This document shows, one piece after another, positions 54,198-63,815 of a stretch of 64,000 nucleotides of DNA (its first letter is position 1; every line of letters starts with the position of its first letter). Where the stretch lies: assembly GCF_000463155.2 (NCBI RefSeq), contig NZ_AWFZ01000050.1, positions 62,001 to 126,000 on the forward strand. The letters are read 5' to 3'. This DNA is from Siccibacter turicensis LMG 23730 (lineage in GTDB: Bacteria > Pseudomonadota > Gammaproteobacteria > Enterobacterales > Enterobacteriaceae). The notes under the pieces are model-generated. The model saw only the letters and a program-made list of their open reading frames with translations, was not told the DNA's origin and searched no databases. A program made the translations under genes and the position numbers.

Positions 54198-56571
54198 GCT
54201 TTGTTACCTCCACCAGCATGGTTTGATGTGAATTCCCTTTCGCCAGGGCCGTGATGCGCGCGGAGCTAAGCACGTTGGCGCAGCCGCCGCGATCGATGCC
54301 CTGTTCATCTGGCTGCCACCACGCCCCGGCCTGCATCGCAACGACGCCCGGTATGATGCGCGGAGTCACCTCCACCTCGACCTGACACAGGCCGCGATCG
54401 TTATGAATCCGCACCGTATCGCCGGACGTCAGGCCACGCGGTTGTGCATCCAGCGGATTGATCCACAGCTTCTGGGTCTGCACCTCCTGAAGCCAGGGAT
54501 TGGCATACTGCGTGGAGTTGGCGCGATTTTTCCCTTTCCAGGTAATCAGCTGTAAAGGGTATCTTTCGCTCAGCGGGTCCTGCGGGCCTTCGTGGGCCGG
54601 GACATAGTGCGACAGCGCCGGGATCTCCGGGTGGTGCATGTCGTACAGCCGCTTCGAGAAGATCTCAATCTTGCCCGAGGGCGTGGCAAACGGATGATTC
54701 TGCGGATCGCGGATATTCGCCTCGAAAGCCACGTACGGCTCGCTTTTGAATAGATGGTGCCGCTGAACGCGCAGCGTGGCGAAATCCGGCATGTTCTCCG
54801 CCGGCATCGCCTGCCGGGTTTGCTCCCAGATATGCGCAATCCACTGCTGTTCACTGCGCCCGGCGCTGAACGCCTGCTTCAGGCCAAGCTTGTCCGCCAC
54901 GTCGCACAGCCAGTCGTAGTCGGAGCGCCGTTCAAACGCCGGCTCCACCAGCTTTTCTGACAGCATCACGTAGTTACCGGTGCCCCAGGTTTCACCGATA
55001 TTCCAGCGCTCCATAAAGCTGGTTTCAGGCAGCAGCAGATCGGCATATTTCGCGCTGGGGGTCATATACAGGTCGCTGACCACGATAAATTCAATCTTCG
55101 TGTCGTCCTCAAGAACCTTTACCGCCTGGTGAAGATCCGGGTTTTGATTGGCAAGGTAGTTGCCCGCCAGCGAGAACAGCAGACGGATACCGGAAGGCAG
55201 CGTCTCCCCGCCGGTCAACCCGTTTTCAGGCGTCACCTGCGCCGGATCGTCCGCGGCCTGCACCCAGTTCATCACCGAGATTTTCTCTTTTACCGGGTTA
55301 TCCGGCATCTCAGGCCCGGTGGTGAATTTGCGGTTGCCGATGCCGCCGTAGCCGGCCGCCCAGCCGCCTTTTACCCCGACGTTGCCGGTGAGGGTGGCGA
55401 GCAGCGTTGAGCCACGCGCCGTGCGCTCGCCGCAGTTATGCCGCTGCGGGCCCCAGCCCTGAATCAGCGCGGCGGGCTTCGTGGTGGCATACTCCCGCGC
55501 CAGCTGGCGGATGGTCTGCGCCGGAACGTGCGTGATCGCTTCCGCCCACTCCGGCGTCTTCGCGATGCCATCCTTTTTGCCGCTCAGCCAGGCGACCAGC
55601 GACTCATTTTCAGGCACGCCGTCGGGCATGCTCTCTTCGTCGAAACCGAGGGTATAGCGGTCGATAAAGGCCTTATCGTGCAGGTTCTCAGTGATGATGA
55701 CGTACATCATCGCATCCATCAGCGCGTTGTCCGTCGAGGGCAACAGCGGGATCCACTGATCGGCCAGCGATGCGGCGGTATCAGAATAGCGGGGATCCAC
55801 CACGATAAAGCGCGTGCCGTTGCGCTTCATCTGCTGAAAATAGTGGTTGGTGTGACCAAAGATGGTTTCGTTCGGGTTGTGGCCCCAGAGGATCACCAGC
55901 CGGGTATCGGCGAGGGTATCCAGCGAACTGCCGCTGGCGGCGGTGCCGTAGGTATAGGGCGTTGCCGCCGCGGTATTGCCCATGCTGACGGAGTGATAGC
56001 TGTCGAGATAGCCGCCGTGGAGATTCAACAGGCGACGCACCATTTTATCCCCTGAGAATGCGCCGCCGGACACCGCGGTGCCAACGTGCACGTAGCGCGA
56101 CGCCGGACCGTACTGGTGGGTAATCCGCGTAAGGTTATCAGCAATCAGGGTGGTGGCTTCGTCCCAGCTGATACGCACGAATTTGCCTTCGCCGCGTTTT
56201 CCGACGCGCTTCATCGGGTACTTCAGCCGATCGGGATGGTAGACAAATTTGCGGTAGCCTCGCCCTCTGACGCACGCACGCATAATCGGCATCGCCGGAT
56301 CGTGCGCCTCGTCGGGCAGCGTGGCAATACGCGTGACTACGCCATCGCGAACGTGCGCGCGAATGTCGCACTTGCCGCCGCAGTCAAAGGTGCTGCAGGT
56401 CGCGACGATCTGCTCGGGCGTGGCCGCCGTGGCGTCCGCTGCGTCAGGGGAGAGCGGCCGGGCGTGGGCCGCTGGCAGCGAGACAAAGGGAAGCGCCGCC
56501 AGCGCCGAGCTGGCCTGAAGGAAACGCCGACGGGTTAACGCCAGTGGAACAGGGGTTATTGATTCACTCAT
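54184..56571 (-). CDS. dmsA: DmsA/YnfE-like molybdopterin oxidoreductase catalytic subunit
   Basis: Catalytic subunit of the DMSO-reductase family, exported by the Tat system: LTRRRFLQAS near residue 12 is a twin-arginine motif followed by a hydrophobic stretch. Counting from the in-frame ATG two codons upstream, Cys61, Cys66, Cys70 and Cys102 form a CX4CX3CX31C 4Fe-4S site. Ser198 (SVSMGN) aligns with the molybdenum-ligating serine of DmsA. The molybdopterin domains end with the C-terminal dinucleotide-binding domain (LTSGDTVRIHNDRG). The substrate could be DMSO, an N-oxide, selenate or another oxyanion. A perfect FNR box lies upstream. The locus replaces K-12 yjjJ. Confidence 0.87.
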   Translation of the reverse strand: MSESITPVPLALTRRRFLQASSALAALPFVSLPAAHARPLSPDAADATAATPEQIVATCSTFDCGGKCDIRAHVRDGVVTRIATLPDEAHDPAMPIMRACVRGRGYRKFVYHPDRLKYPMKRVGKRGEGKFVRISWDEATTLIADNLTRITHQYGPASRYVHVGTAVSGGAFSGDKMVRRLLNLHGGYLDSYHSVSMGNTAAATPYTYGTAASGSSLDTLADTRLVILWGHNPNETIFGHTNHYFQQMKRNGTRFIVVDPRYSDTAASLADQWIPLLPSTDNALMDAMMYVIITENLHDKAFIDRYTLGFDEESMPDGVPENESLVAWLSGKKDGIAKTPEWAEAITHVPAQTIRQLAREYATTKPAALIQGWGPQRHNCGERTARGSTLLATLTGNVGVKGGWAAGYGGIGNRKFTTGPEMPDNPVKEKISVMNWVQAADDPAQVTPENGLTGGETLPSGIRLLFSLAGNYLANQNPDLHQAVKVLEDDTKIEFIVVSDLYMTPSAKYADLLLPETSFMERWNIGETWGTGNYVMLSEKLVEPAFERRSDYDWLCDVADKLGLKQAFSAGRSEQQWIAHIWEQTRQAMPAENMPDFATLRVQRHHLFKSEPYVAFEANIRDPQNHPFATPSGKIEIFSKRLYDMHHPEIPALSHYVPAHEGPQDPLSERYPLQLITWKGKNRANSTQYANPWLQEVQTQKLWINPLDAQPRGLTSGDTVRIHNDRGLCQVEVEVTPRIIPGVVAMQAGAWWQPDEQGIDRGGCANVLSSARITALAKGNSHQTMLVEVTKHESV

Positions 56572-56628
56572 ACGCACTCTTCTTCCGTGAAAAAGAAGGC
56601 AGTGTCCGGTATCGCCTGGCGCTGGCGA

Positions 56629-56642
56629 TTGATTTTTATCAA
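56629..56642. promoter_or_regulatory. FNR box upstream of dmsA
   Basis: TTGATTTTTATCAA is a perfect match to TTGAT-N4-ATCAA, 58 bases upstream of the dmsA start. It indicates oxygen-sensitive activation of the operon. Confidence 0.88.
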
Positions 56643-56738
56643 GCAGAACGGGAGTGGTGAAAAACCAGGAATCGGGCGTAGGACCAAGCTTATTTAGCTG
56701 ATAAATAGGAGAAAAACGTTACAGAAAGAAGGTGAATA

Positions 56739-56808
56739 GCAGAGTGGCGCAGGAAGAGGATGGCGCCGCAGAAAACGCCACTCTGCTACCCGTCGGTCGC
56801 AGAGTGGC
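56739..56808 (-). terminator. deoD terminator with three copies of a 10-mer
   Basis: GCCACTCTGC (56777-56786) and its complement GCAGAGTGGC (56799-56808) form a perfect 10-bp stem with a 12-base loop. In the minus direction TTTT follows, so it suits termination of the deo operon. A third copy, GCAGAGTGGC at 56739-56748, can pair with the middle element instead, giving two mutually exclusive hairpins. Confidence 0.7.
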
Positions 56809-56818
56809 AGCGTAACAA

Positions 56819-57538
56819 TTACGCGTTATCGCCCAGCAGAACGGATTCCAGCGCGATTTTGATCATGTCGTTGAACGTGGTCTGACGTTCCGCGGCAGTG
56901 GTCTGCTCGTGGGTACGGATATGATCGGACACGGTGCAGATGGTCAGCGCTTTCGCACCGTACTCTGCGGCCACGCCGTAGATACCCGCCGCTTCCATTT
57001 CCACGCCCAGGATGCCGTATTTTTCCATCACGTCGAACATGCTCGGGTCCGGCGTATAGAACAGGTCGGCAGAGAAGATGTTGCCCACGCGAGCATCAAC
57101 GCCCAGCGCTTTCGCCGCATCAACCGCGTTGCGTACCATGTCGAAATCGGCAATCGCCGCGAAGTCGTGATCTTTGAAGCGCAGACGGTTCACTTTGGAA
57201 TCGGTGCAGGCACCCATGCCGATAACCACATCGCGCAGCTTCACGTCAGCGCGTACCGCGCCGCAGGAGCCTACGCGGATGATTTTCTTCACGCCAAAGT
57301 CGGTGATCAGCTCTTTGGTATAGATGGAGCAGGACGGGATACCCATGCCGTGGCCCATAACCGAAATTTTGCGGCCTTTATAGGTACCGGTATAGCCCAG
57401 CATGCCGCGCACGTTGTTCACTTCGCGCACGTCTTCCAGGAAAGTTTCCGCGATGTGTTTCGCGCGCAGCGGGTCGCCCGGCATCAGTACGACGTCAGCG
57501 AAATCACCCATTTCTGCATTAATGTGAGGAGTAGCCAT
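56819..57538 (-). CDS. deoD: Purine nucleoside phosphorylase
   Basis: Phosphorolysis of purine (deoxy)ribonucleosides to base and (deoxy)ribose 1-phosphate. The 239 residues equal E. coli Deo[28 protein letters not shown] carries the active-site His4 and the phosphate-binding [20 protein letters not shown] and VSDHIRTHE complete the site. It is last in the deoCABD operon, 70 bases after deoB. Confidence 0.97.
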   Translation of the reverse strand: MATPHINAEMGDFADVVLMPGDPLRAKHIAETFLEDVREVNNVRGMLGYTGTYKGRKISVMGHGMGIPSCSIYTKELITDFGVKKIIRVGSCGAVRADVKLRDVVIGMGACTDSKVNRLRFKDHDFAAIADFDMVRNAVDAAKALGVDARVGNIFSADLFYTPDPSMFDVMEKYGILGVEMEAAGIYGVAAEYGAKALTICTVSDHIRTHEQTTAAERQTTFNDMIKIALESVLLGDNA

Positions 57539-57608
57539 TATGTCTTTTATTCCTTAAAGCGAGGTCAGGCCAGCAAAGTTGCCGGCCTGAACGGTAGATA
57601 TTTTATAA

Positions 57609-58832
57609 TCAGAACAGCGGTTTGCCGTATTCCATCTCACTCAGACCGAAGTACTTCGCCACGGTCTGGCCGATGTCGGCGAAGGTGTCGCGGTGGCCCA
57701 GCGAGCCCGGCTTCACTTTCGGGCCGTAGATCAGCACCGGGATATGCTCGCGAGTGTGATCGGTGCCTTTCCAGGTCGGGTCGCAGCCGTGGTCAGCGGT
57801 GAAGATAATAATGTCATCTTCGCCCACCAGCTCCAGCAGCTCCGGCATGCGACGGTCGAACAGCTCCAGCCCGCCTGCATAGCCCGCCACGTCGCGACGA
57901 TGGCCCCAGGAGGAGTCAAAATCAACGAAGTTGGTAAAGACGATGGTCTTGTCACCCGCGGCCTTCATCTCCTGGATGGTCGCGTCAAACAGCGCGTCCA
58001 GCCCGGTTGCCTTCACTTTTTTGGTGATGCCGACGTTGGCGTAGATGTCCGCGATTTTTCCCACGGAAACCACCTGGCCGCCCTTTTCATCCACCAGTTT
58101 TTTCAGGATGGTCGGTGACGGCGGTTCAACCGCGAGATCGTGACGGTTGCCGGTACGCTCGAAGTGGCCCGCTTTGTCGCCCACGAACGGACGTGCGATA
58201 ACGCGCCCGATGTTGTAGCCGCCTTCGGTCAACTCTTCGCGTGCGATTTCACACAGTTCGTACAGGCGATCCAGACCAAAGGTCTCTTCGTGGCAGGCAA
58301 TCTGGAATACCGAGTCCGCAGAGGTATAGAAAATCGGCTTGCCGGTTTTCATGTGCTCTTCGCCCAGCTGATCCAGAATCACGGTACCGGAAGAGTGGCA
58401 GTTGCCGAGGTAGCCCGGCAGGTTGGCACGCTTAACCAGTTTATCCAGCAGCTCCTGCGGGAAGCTATTTTCGGTATCGGTGAAGTAGCCCCAGTCAAAC
58501 AGCACCGGCACACCGGCGATTTCCCAGTGGCCTGACGGGGTGTCTTTCCCGGATGAGAGCTCGTGCGCCCAGGCGTAAGCACCGGTGATTTCCGCGTTAG
58601 CGTCCATCCCGGCCGGAATAAAGCCGGTCGCGCCTTCGTGCGCCTTCGCCAGACCCAGCTTCGTCAGGTTCGGCAGGTGTAATGGCCCGCTGCGGCCTTT
58701 GTCGGCCTCGCCTTTCGCGCAGGCTTCCGCAATGTGGCCCAGGGTGTCGGAACCGGCATCGCCAAAGCGTTCGGCGTCTTCAGACGCCCCAATTCCGAAA
58801 GAGTCCAGCACCATAATAAATGCACGTTTCAT
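57609..58832 (-). CDS. deoB: Phosphopentomutase
   Basis: Manganese enzyme of the alkaline-phosphatase superfamily that interconverts (deoxy)ribose 1- and 5-phosphate. The 407 residues equal E. coli DeoB. Metal-ligand motifs are [23 protein letters not shown] at the N-terminus and [23 protein letters not shown] near residue 325. In the 121-base gap from deoA, where K-12 has an internal promoter for deoBD, I see a GTTGC-CT-GCAAC repeat but no clear promoter. Confidence 0.97.
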   Translation of the reverse strand: MKRAFIMVLDSFGIGASEDAERFGDAGSDTLGHIAEACAKGEADKGRSGPLHLPNLTKLGLAKAHEGATGFIPAGMDANAEITGAYAWAHELSSGKDTPSGHWEIAGVPVLFDWGYFTDTENSFPQELLDKLVKRANLPGYLGNCHSSGTVILDQLGEEHMKTGKPIFYTSADSVFQIACHEETFGLDRLYELCEIAREELTEGGYNIGRVIARPFVGDKAGHFERTGNRHDLAVEPPSPTILKKLVDEKGGQVVSVGKIADIYANVGITKKVKATGLDALFDATIQEMKAAGDKTIVFTNFVDFDSSWGHRRDVAGYAGGLELFDRRMPELLELVGEDDIIIFTADHGCDPTWKGTDHTREHIPVLIYGPKVKPGSLGHRDTFADIGQTVAKYFGLSEMEYGKPLF

Positions 58833-58953
58833 AGTTTCTCCGTACGTATTGCGCTGTGAAACTCGTCCCGGTTCACGTTGCGTGAGTGTCGCGTTGCCTG
58901 CAACGTGCGCTGGTCAGAGTTACCAAAAAAGAGTGATCAGATCAGTATGCCAC

Positions 58954-60276
58954 TTATTGACTGATTCTGCGATAGACAACCGGCGTCTCCTGCGGCGCAT
59001 TATCGGTTACCTGCACGGCGGCCTTAATGGCCTTCGCGGCTTCCTGCCAGCTGGCTTCGCTCTTCGCGTGAATCACCGCCAGCGGACGTTCGCCATCGAC
59101 TTTCTCGCCCAGGCGCGCCATATCGGTAAAGCCAACGCTGTAATCGATGGTATCGGATGCCTGACGACGACCGCCGCCCATCGACACCACCGCCATGCCC
59201 AGCGCGCGCGTGTCCATCTCGCTGACAAACCCGCTGTGGTCGGCATAGACCGCTTTGGTGAGCATCGCGGTTGGCAGGTAACGATCGTAATGTTCGATAA
59301 AATCGACTGGCCCTTTCTGGGCGGCGACCATGCGTCCGAAAATTTCTGCCGCTTTACCGTTATCCAGCACGGCCTGGAGTTGCGCACGGGCATCTGCCTC
59401 GTCGCGCGCCAGCCTGCCGGAAATCAGCATCTCGACGCACAGGGCCATCGTGACCTCAAGCAGACGCGGATTGCGGTAGTCGCCGGTGAGGAAGCGCACG
59501 GCTTCCCGGACTTCCACCGCGTTACCGGCGCTGGAAGCCAGCACCTGATTCATGTCGGTCAACAGCGCCGTGGTGCGTACTCCTGCGCCGTTAGCCACGC
59601 CGACAATCGCCTGCGCCAGCTCTTCAGACAGCGCAAAGGTCGGCATAAATGCCCCGCTGCCCACTTTGACGTCCATCACCAGCGCATCCAGTCCTTCGGC
59701 GAGCTTTTTCGCGAGGATCGAGGCGGTGATAAGCGGAATGGAGTCCACGGTCGCGGTAATGTCGCGGGTTGCGTAGAAGCGCTTATCCGCCGGCGCCAGC
59801 GAGCTGGTCTGGCCGATGATAGCCACGCCGACGTCCTTGATGATGTCGCGGAAACGGCTGTCGTCCGGGAAAATATCAAAGCCCGGAATGGCTTCCAGCT
59901 TGTCGAGGGTGCCGCCGGTATGACCAAGGCCACGGCCGGAGATCATCGGGATATATCCGCCGCAGGCCGCTACCATTGGGCCAAGCATCAGCGAGGTCAC
60001 GTCACCCACGCCGCCGGTGGAGTGCTTATCCACGATGGGGCCGTTCAGGTTCAGGCTTTTCCAGTCCAGCACGGTGCCGGAGTCGCGCATCGCCATGGTC
60101 AGCGCGACGCGTTCGGGCATGCTCATATCGTGAAAGAAGATGGTCATCGCCAGGGCGGCAATCTGGCCTTCTGAAACGGTGTTGTCGCGAATGCCGTTAA
60201 TGAAGAAGCGAATTTCCTCTTCACTGAGCGCGTGGCCGTCACGTTTTTTACGAATAATTTCTTGAGCGAGGAACAC
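58954..60276 (-). CDS. deoA: Thymidine phosphorylase
   Basis: Converts thymidine and phosphate to thymine and deoxyribose 1-phosphate. The 440 residues equal E. coli DeoA. The glycosyltransferase-3 family signature [18 protein letters not shown] lies near residue 113, and the phosphate-binding KHSTGGVGD is near residue 84. It is the second gene of deoCABD, 53 bases downstream of deoC. Confidence 0.97.
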   Translation of the reverse strand: MFLAQEIIRKKRDGHALSEEEIRFFINGIRDNTVSEGQIAALAMTIFFHDMSMPERVALTMAMRDSGTVLDWKSLNLNGPIVDKHSTGGVGDVTSLMLGPMVAACGGYIPMISGRGLGHTGGTLDKLEAIPGFDIFPDDSRFRDIIKDVGVAIIGQTSSLAPADKRFYATRDITATVDSIPLITASILAKKLAEGLDALVMDVKVGSGAFMPTFALSEELAQAIVGVANGAGVRTTALLTDMNQVLASSAGNAVEVREAVRFLTGDYRNPRLLEVTMALCVEMLISGRLARDEADARAQLQAVLDNGKAAEIFGRMVAAQKGPVDFIEHYDRYLPTAMLTKAVYADHSGFVSEMDTRALGMAVVSMGGGRRQASDTIDYSVGFTDMARLGEKVDGERPLAVIHAKSEASWQEAAKAIKAAVQVTDNAPQETPVVYRRISQ

Positions 60277-60329
60277 AATAACCCCCGGATAACATCAGGT
60301 AAGGGCGGCGGTTGCCCGCCGCAAAGAGA

Positions 60330-61109
60330 TCAGTAGCTGCTTGCGCTTTTACCGTCGCCGTGACCAAGCGCTTTAAGCAGGCTTGCCAGCAGGCTGGATG
60401 CGCCGAAGCGGTAGTGGCGCGCGTCGGCCCAGTCAGGACCAAACAGGTTGTCGGCAATCGCCAGGTACTCGGCCGCATCTTCCGCGGTGCGTACGCCGCC
60501 TGCCGGTTTAAAACCTACGGTTTTTTCAACGCCCATATCGCGGATCACTTCCAGCATGATGCGCGCGCTTTCAGGCGTGGCGTTAACCGGCACTTTACCG
60601 GTGGAGGTTTTGATGAAGTCCGCGCCGGCTTTAATGGCGATGGCGGACGCTTTGCGGATCAACGCTTCTTCTTTCAGCTCGCCGGTTTCGATGATGACTT
60701 TCAGCAGAACGTTCGCGTCGGCGCAGGCCGCTTTACAGGCTTTCACCAGGTCATAGCCAATCTGCTCGTTACCGGCAATCAGCGCGCGGTACGGGAATAC
60801 CACGTCCACTTCATCGGCACCGTACGCGATCGCCGCGCGGGTTTCCGCCAGCGCGATGTCGATATCGTCATTGCCGTGCGGGAAGTTGGTGACGGTAGCG
60901 ATGCGGATATCCGGCGTGCCCTGCTCGTTCAGGGTTTTACGCGCAATAGGGATAAAACGCGGGTAGATGCAGACGGCAGCGGTGTTACCTACCGCGGTTT
61001 TCGCCTGGTGGCAAAGTGCGATCACCTTTTCATTGGTGTCGTCGTCATTAAGGGTGGTGAGGTCCATCAGCTGCAGTGCACGCAGGCTGCTTTTGGTTAA
61101 ATCGGTCAT
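60330..61109 (-). CDS. deoC: Deoxyribose-phosphate aldolase
   Basis: Schiff-base aldolase splitting deoxyribose 5-phosphate into glyceraldehyde 3-phosphate and acetaldehyde. Starting at [18 protein letters not shown] gives 259 residues, as in E. coli; a start five codons earlier is in frame. The Schiff-base lysine is in FIKTSTGK near residue 167 and the second lysine in [14 protein letters not shown] near residue 201. It is first in the deo operon, under DeoR and CRP sites. Confidence 0.97.
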   Translation of the reverse strand: MTDLTKSSLRALQLMDLTTLNDDDTNEKVIALCHQAKTAVGNTAAVCIYPRFIPIARKTLNEQGTPDIRIATVTNFPHGNDDIDIALAETRAAIAYGADEVDVVFPYRALIAGNEQIGYDLVKACKAACADANVLLKVIIETGELKEEALIRKASAIAIKAGADFIKTSTGKVPVNATPESARIMLEVIRDMGVEKTVGFKPAGGVRTAEDAAEYLAIADNLFGPDWADARHYRFGASSLLASLLKALGHGDGKSASSY

Positions 61110-61240
61110 AGTCTTCTCCAACAATAAAAGATGTTTCAGGCGCGAAACGCAACACGTTGGAGCGGTCGTGGTTCCATGAAGAAGAGTGGCAAAACTGCCA
61201 TCACGCTGAGATCCGTCTCACCGCAGTGCCTCGCAGGGAA

Positions 61241-61256
61241 TGTTAAAATTCTAACA
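61241..61256. promoter_or_regulatory. DeoR operator (deoO2-like) at the deo promoter
   Basis: TGTTAAAATTCTAACA matches the DeoR palindrome TGTTAGAATTCTAACA at 15 of 16 positions. On the minus strand it contains TAGAAT, a good -10 element, so repressor binding would occlude RNA polymerase. Confidence 0.88.
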
Positions 61257-61275
61257 CTTATCGCCCTGCCGGTTT

Positions 61276-61345
61276 TGTGTGTTGTTTCACATAATTTTAA
61301 AGCAATACTGCAACAAGAACCCCAGTATATGTGATTAAAATAACA
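61276..61345. promoter_or_regulatory. Two CRP sites with intervening CytR region of the deo promoter
   Basis: TGTGTGTTGTTTCACA (61276-61291) and TGTGATTAAAATAACA (61330-61345) each match TGTGA-N6-TCACA at nine of ten positions. Their centres are 54 bases apart, close to the spacing in E. coli deoP2. CTGCAAC (61308-61314) and AGCAAT (61301-61306) between them resemble CytR half-sites. Joint CRP activation and CytR repression are therefore likely. Confidence 0.8.
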
Positions 61346-61417
61346 AAACAACGCCATTCATGCGGTCAGTACAGGGTTCAGAGCGCGCAGACCGCATCAG
61401 TGCTGCACCCGGCGCCA

Positions 61418-61433
61418 TGTTAGGAAAATAACA
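61418..61433. promoter_or_regulatory. Second DeoR operator (deoO1-like)
   Basis: TGTTAGGAAAATAACA matches the DeoR palindrome at 12 of 16 positions, with both outer arms intact. It lies 177 bases from the main operator, allowing looping over the promoter. Confidence 0.6.
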
Positions 61434-61527
61434 TTTTCAGGTCGCGCCTCGCCGTTTACGCATGAGGCCTGATGTGAGTATGAAGCAGGTTTGTGATACG
61501 CGGAATTTTTGGGCCGTTGCGGGCCCG

Positions 61528-62307
61528 TCAGGAGAGCGTAAATACGCGGTGCGTGTTCGCCAGCAGCGCGGCGGCGATCTGGTCCGGGGGCTCAGGGCGC
61601 AGTTCACACAGCACGTCGAACACCTGCGCGGCACGCTCGGGGCGGTTAGGCTGCCCCTGATAGCCGTTAAGCGGCATGTCCGGGGCATCGGTTTCCAGCA
61701 GCAGTGCGCTGAGCGGAAGCTGTCTCATCACCTCGCGCGTCTTACTGGCCCGCGGATAGGTAATTGTCCCCCCCACCCCGATGTAATACCCCATCTCCAC
61801 AAAGCGCTGCGCCTGTTGCAGGCTGCCGGCAAAGCCATGCACCACACCGGTACGGGGCAGCGCGTGGCGCTTCAGGTGCATCGCCAGTTTGTCGTGGGTA
61901 CGGCGCGAGTGAAGGATAACCGGCAGCTGATACTGCTTTGCCAGCCGCAGCTGGGCATCAAGAATCGCTTCCTGTTTTTCAAACTGCGGATCCTCGCGGT
62001 AGAGATCGAGCCCGATCTCGCCGATGGCGACGATCTTGCTATGCCCCTGGCGAAGATAATCCTCCAGCTGCACCAGCGCGGCGTCATCGTGGCGTTCAAT
62101 CACGATCGGGTGCAGGCCCAACGCGCCGTACAGCGCCTCAAAACGCTGGGTCAGGGCCACTACCCCGGCAAAACGTTCTGCCTCAATGGCCGGGACAATG
62201 ATACGCGCCACGCCGGCATCGGCCGCGCGGCGTATGCTTTGCGCTTCGTCGTCGCTGAAGGGCGGAAAGTCGAAATGGCAGTGGGTGTCGACAAAGCGTC
62301 CGCTCAT
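61528..62307 (-). CDS. yjjV: TatD-family metal-dependent hydrolase YjjV
   Basis: TatD-type hydrolase (putative DNase or phosphoesterase) with a metal-binding TIM barrel; the substrate is not established. The 259 residues equal E. coli YjjV. The metal-ligand motif is DTHCHFDFPPFS at residues 7-18, and GEIGLDLYREDPQFE, LPVILHSRRTHDK and LLETDAPDMPLNG follow. It overlaps yjjU by 4 bases and is probably co-translated with it. K-12 yjjW and yjjI, normally next to it, are absent. Confidence 0.95.
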   Translation of the reverse strand: MSGRFVDTHCHFDFPPFSDDEAQSIRRAADAGVARIIVPAIEAERFAGVVALTQRFEALYGALGLHPIVIERHDDAALVQLEDYLRQGHSKIVAIGEIGLDLYREDPQFEKQEAILDAQLRLAKQYQLPVILHSRRTHDKLAMHLKRHALPRTGVVHGFAGSLQQAQRFVEMGYYIGVGGTITYPRASKTREVMRQLPLSALLLETDAPDMPLNGYQGQPNRPERAAQVFDVLCELRPEPPDQIAAALLANTHRVFTLS

Positions 62308-63371
62308 GCCAGATCCTCATTATTAAAGGCCGCGTCGTTCGCTTCCGGCGCCTCGACGATGGGCGTGACCGCAACGTCATTTGCCACGGTGGCCGGTGGC
62401 ACCACCAGCGTCGGCGCAACCGGGGTGAGATGACGTGCCATCGGCGGGGTTGCCGCCAGCAGTTTACCCACCGTGGCGAGGAAGTAGCGCCCACACAGCC
62501 GGCCGATTTTATAATCTTCCAGCAGCGTCGGAATACGGCTGCCCAGCGCCATACTGGCCAGCGGTTTCGGCGGATAGATCTCAAAGATGCGCAGTTTACC
62601 CGGCGGCTTTTCAATAAACTGCTGGATAGCGCGATAGCTGGTCTCATGGTGCTGCACCAGATTCAGCAGCGGTTGCAGGCTGCTGTCGGTCATCCAGCGC
62701 TCCATACGTTTGAACCACTGCGGCGTGTAGTACATCTGCGACGGCACGGTGCGGATCACCACCAGCGTGGTAGCGCCCTGTCGCGCCGCTTCCTGCACCG
62801 GTATCGCGTCGCTCACCCCGCCATCGAGATAGTTAATGCCGTTCAGCGAGACACCGCTGCGGTAGAACCCCGGAATGGCGCTTGAGGCGCGGATAATATC
62901 CAGCCAGTCGGTGGTCTGAGGGGCGAAATAGCCGGGAGAGTAGTCATCGCTGCGGCAGGCGCACATATAGAAGGTTTTGCCCTTATCAAACAGGCGCGCG
63001 GCGTTATCCATCGCCAGCGGCATGGCGGCGTGGGTCGCTTCGGTCAGCCAGTCAAGATCGATAAGGTTACCGCCGCGCACAAAGCGCACCGGATTGAAAA
63101 ACGCTTTGGAGGTGGTGTAGCGGGTGATGACGCGCCGCGCGTAGCCGGGCTGATTACAGACGTAGGCAGAGAGGTTTTGGGCGCCCGCCGAGGTGCCGTA
63201 GAAGGCGTCGAACGGGTTAAATTCGGCGCGCATAAACTCGTCCAGCACACCGGCTGTAAAGATGCCTCGTTGACCGCCGCCCTCGCAGACCAGCGCCATA
63301 CGTCCGGGCCGAAACGGTTTTAACGCAAGCGGCGCGATATTGCCGAGCGTTACGGGAATTCGCTGACCCAC
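62304..63371 (-). CDS. yjjU: Patatin-like phospholipase YjjU
   Basis: Predicted serine acyl hydrolase of the patatin family. The 355 residues show the oxyanion loop CEGGGQRGIFTAGVL near residue 30, the nucleophile elbow GTSAG near residue 60 and the catalytic Asp in YLDGGVSDAIPV near residue 180. Its C-terminal part has Pro/Thr/Val-rich sequence. E. coli YjjU is similar in length with no assigned physiological substrate. No signal peptide is seen. Confidence 0.92.
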   Translation of the reverse strand: MGQRIPVTLGNIAPLALKPFRPGRMALVCEGGGQRGIFTAGVLDEFMRAEFNPFDAFYGTSAGAQNLSAYVCNQPGYARRVITRYTTSKAFFNPVRFVRGGNLIDLDWLTEATHAAMPLAMDNAARLFDKGKTFYMCACRSDDYSPGYFAPQTTDWLDIIRASSAIPGFYRSGVSLNGINYLDGGVSDAIPVQEAARQGATTLVVIRTVPSQMYYTPQWFKRMERWMTDSSLQPLLNLVQHHETSYRAIQQFIEKPPGKLRIFEIYPPKPLASMALGSRIPTLLEDYKIGRLCGRYFLATVGKLLAATPPMARHLTPVAPTLVVPPATVANDVAVTPIVEAPEANDAAFNNEDLA

Positions 63372-63467
63372 CCTGCCATCCTGTTAGGTTGTTATGTTAA
63401 AAACGGAGCCTGTCTGGCTCATCAGAGAATGTTCAAAGGTACATCAATTTCCAGGCCACAGAAACCA

Positions 63468-63496
63468 GAAAAGCCAGTCACAAGGACCGGCTTTTC
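63468..63496 (-). terminator. Terminator downstream of ytjA
   Basis: GAAAAGCC(A)GTC / GAC(C)GGCTTTTC stem with one mismatch and a five-base loop; the minus-strand arm ends in TTTTC, 26 bases after the ytjA stop. Confidence 0.7.
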
Positions 63497-63522
63497 GGGC
63501 GGATAGTAATTACTCCGTCAGG

Positions 63523-63684
63523 TCAGGGGCGACGACGGCCCATGAACAGACTGACCAGGAACAGGATAATCCCGACCACGAAGACAATTTTAGCAGCGCC
63601 GGCTGCGGTACCAGCAAGGCCACCAAAGCCCAGTGCGGCCGCGATTAGTGCAATAACGAGGAAGATAATGCCCCAACGAAACAT
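63523..63684 (-). CDS. ytjA: UPF0391 small membrane protein YtjA
   Basis: 53-residue protein starting [20 protein letters not shown], almost identical to E. coli YtjA. Two hydrophobic helices (about 4-24 and 30-48) are joined by [11 protein letters not shown], and the tail MGRRRP is basic. Function is unknown; the family is often stress-induced. The ATG at 63684 has AGGAGAG upstream; the earlier in-frame Met codons are less likely. Confidence 0.93.
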   Translation of the reverse strand: MFRWGIIFLVIALIAAALGFGGLAGTAAGAAKIVFVVGIILFLVSLFMGRRRP

Positions 63685-63779
63685 ATGACTCTCCTTTACC
63701 ATAGTGTTAAGCAAATTGCTCTGTAGTGAGCGCTCAGGTAGCTCACTGGCGATTTATTGGTGGTGATGCTTACCTTCTC

Positions 63780-63798
63780 GCCCGGGCAACGCCCGGGC
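63780..63798. terminator. Stem-loop downstream of osmY
   Basis: GCCCGGGC-AAC-GCCCGGGC is a perfect 8-bp GC stem 17 bases below the osmY stop. No T-run follows, so it may be a pause or stabilising hairpin rather than a full terminator. Confidence 0.5.
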
Positions 63799-63815
63799 TG
63801 AGGGGTTCGGATGTA

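Noticed and set aside
58585-60174. 529-codon plus-strand ORF opposite deoB/deoA
   Set aside because: Spans two real deo genes and their gap in antisense; low-complexity Arg/His-rich product without motifs.
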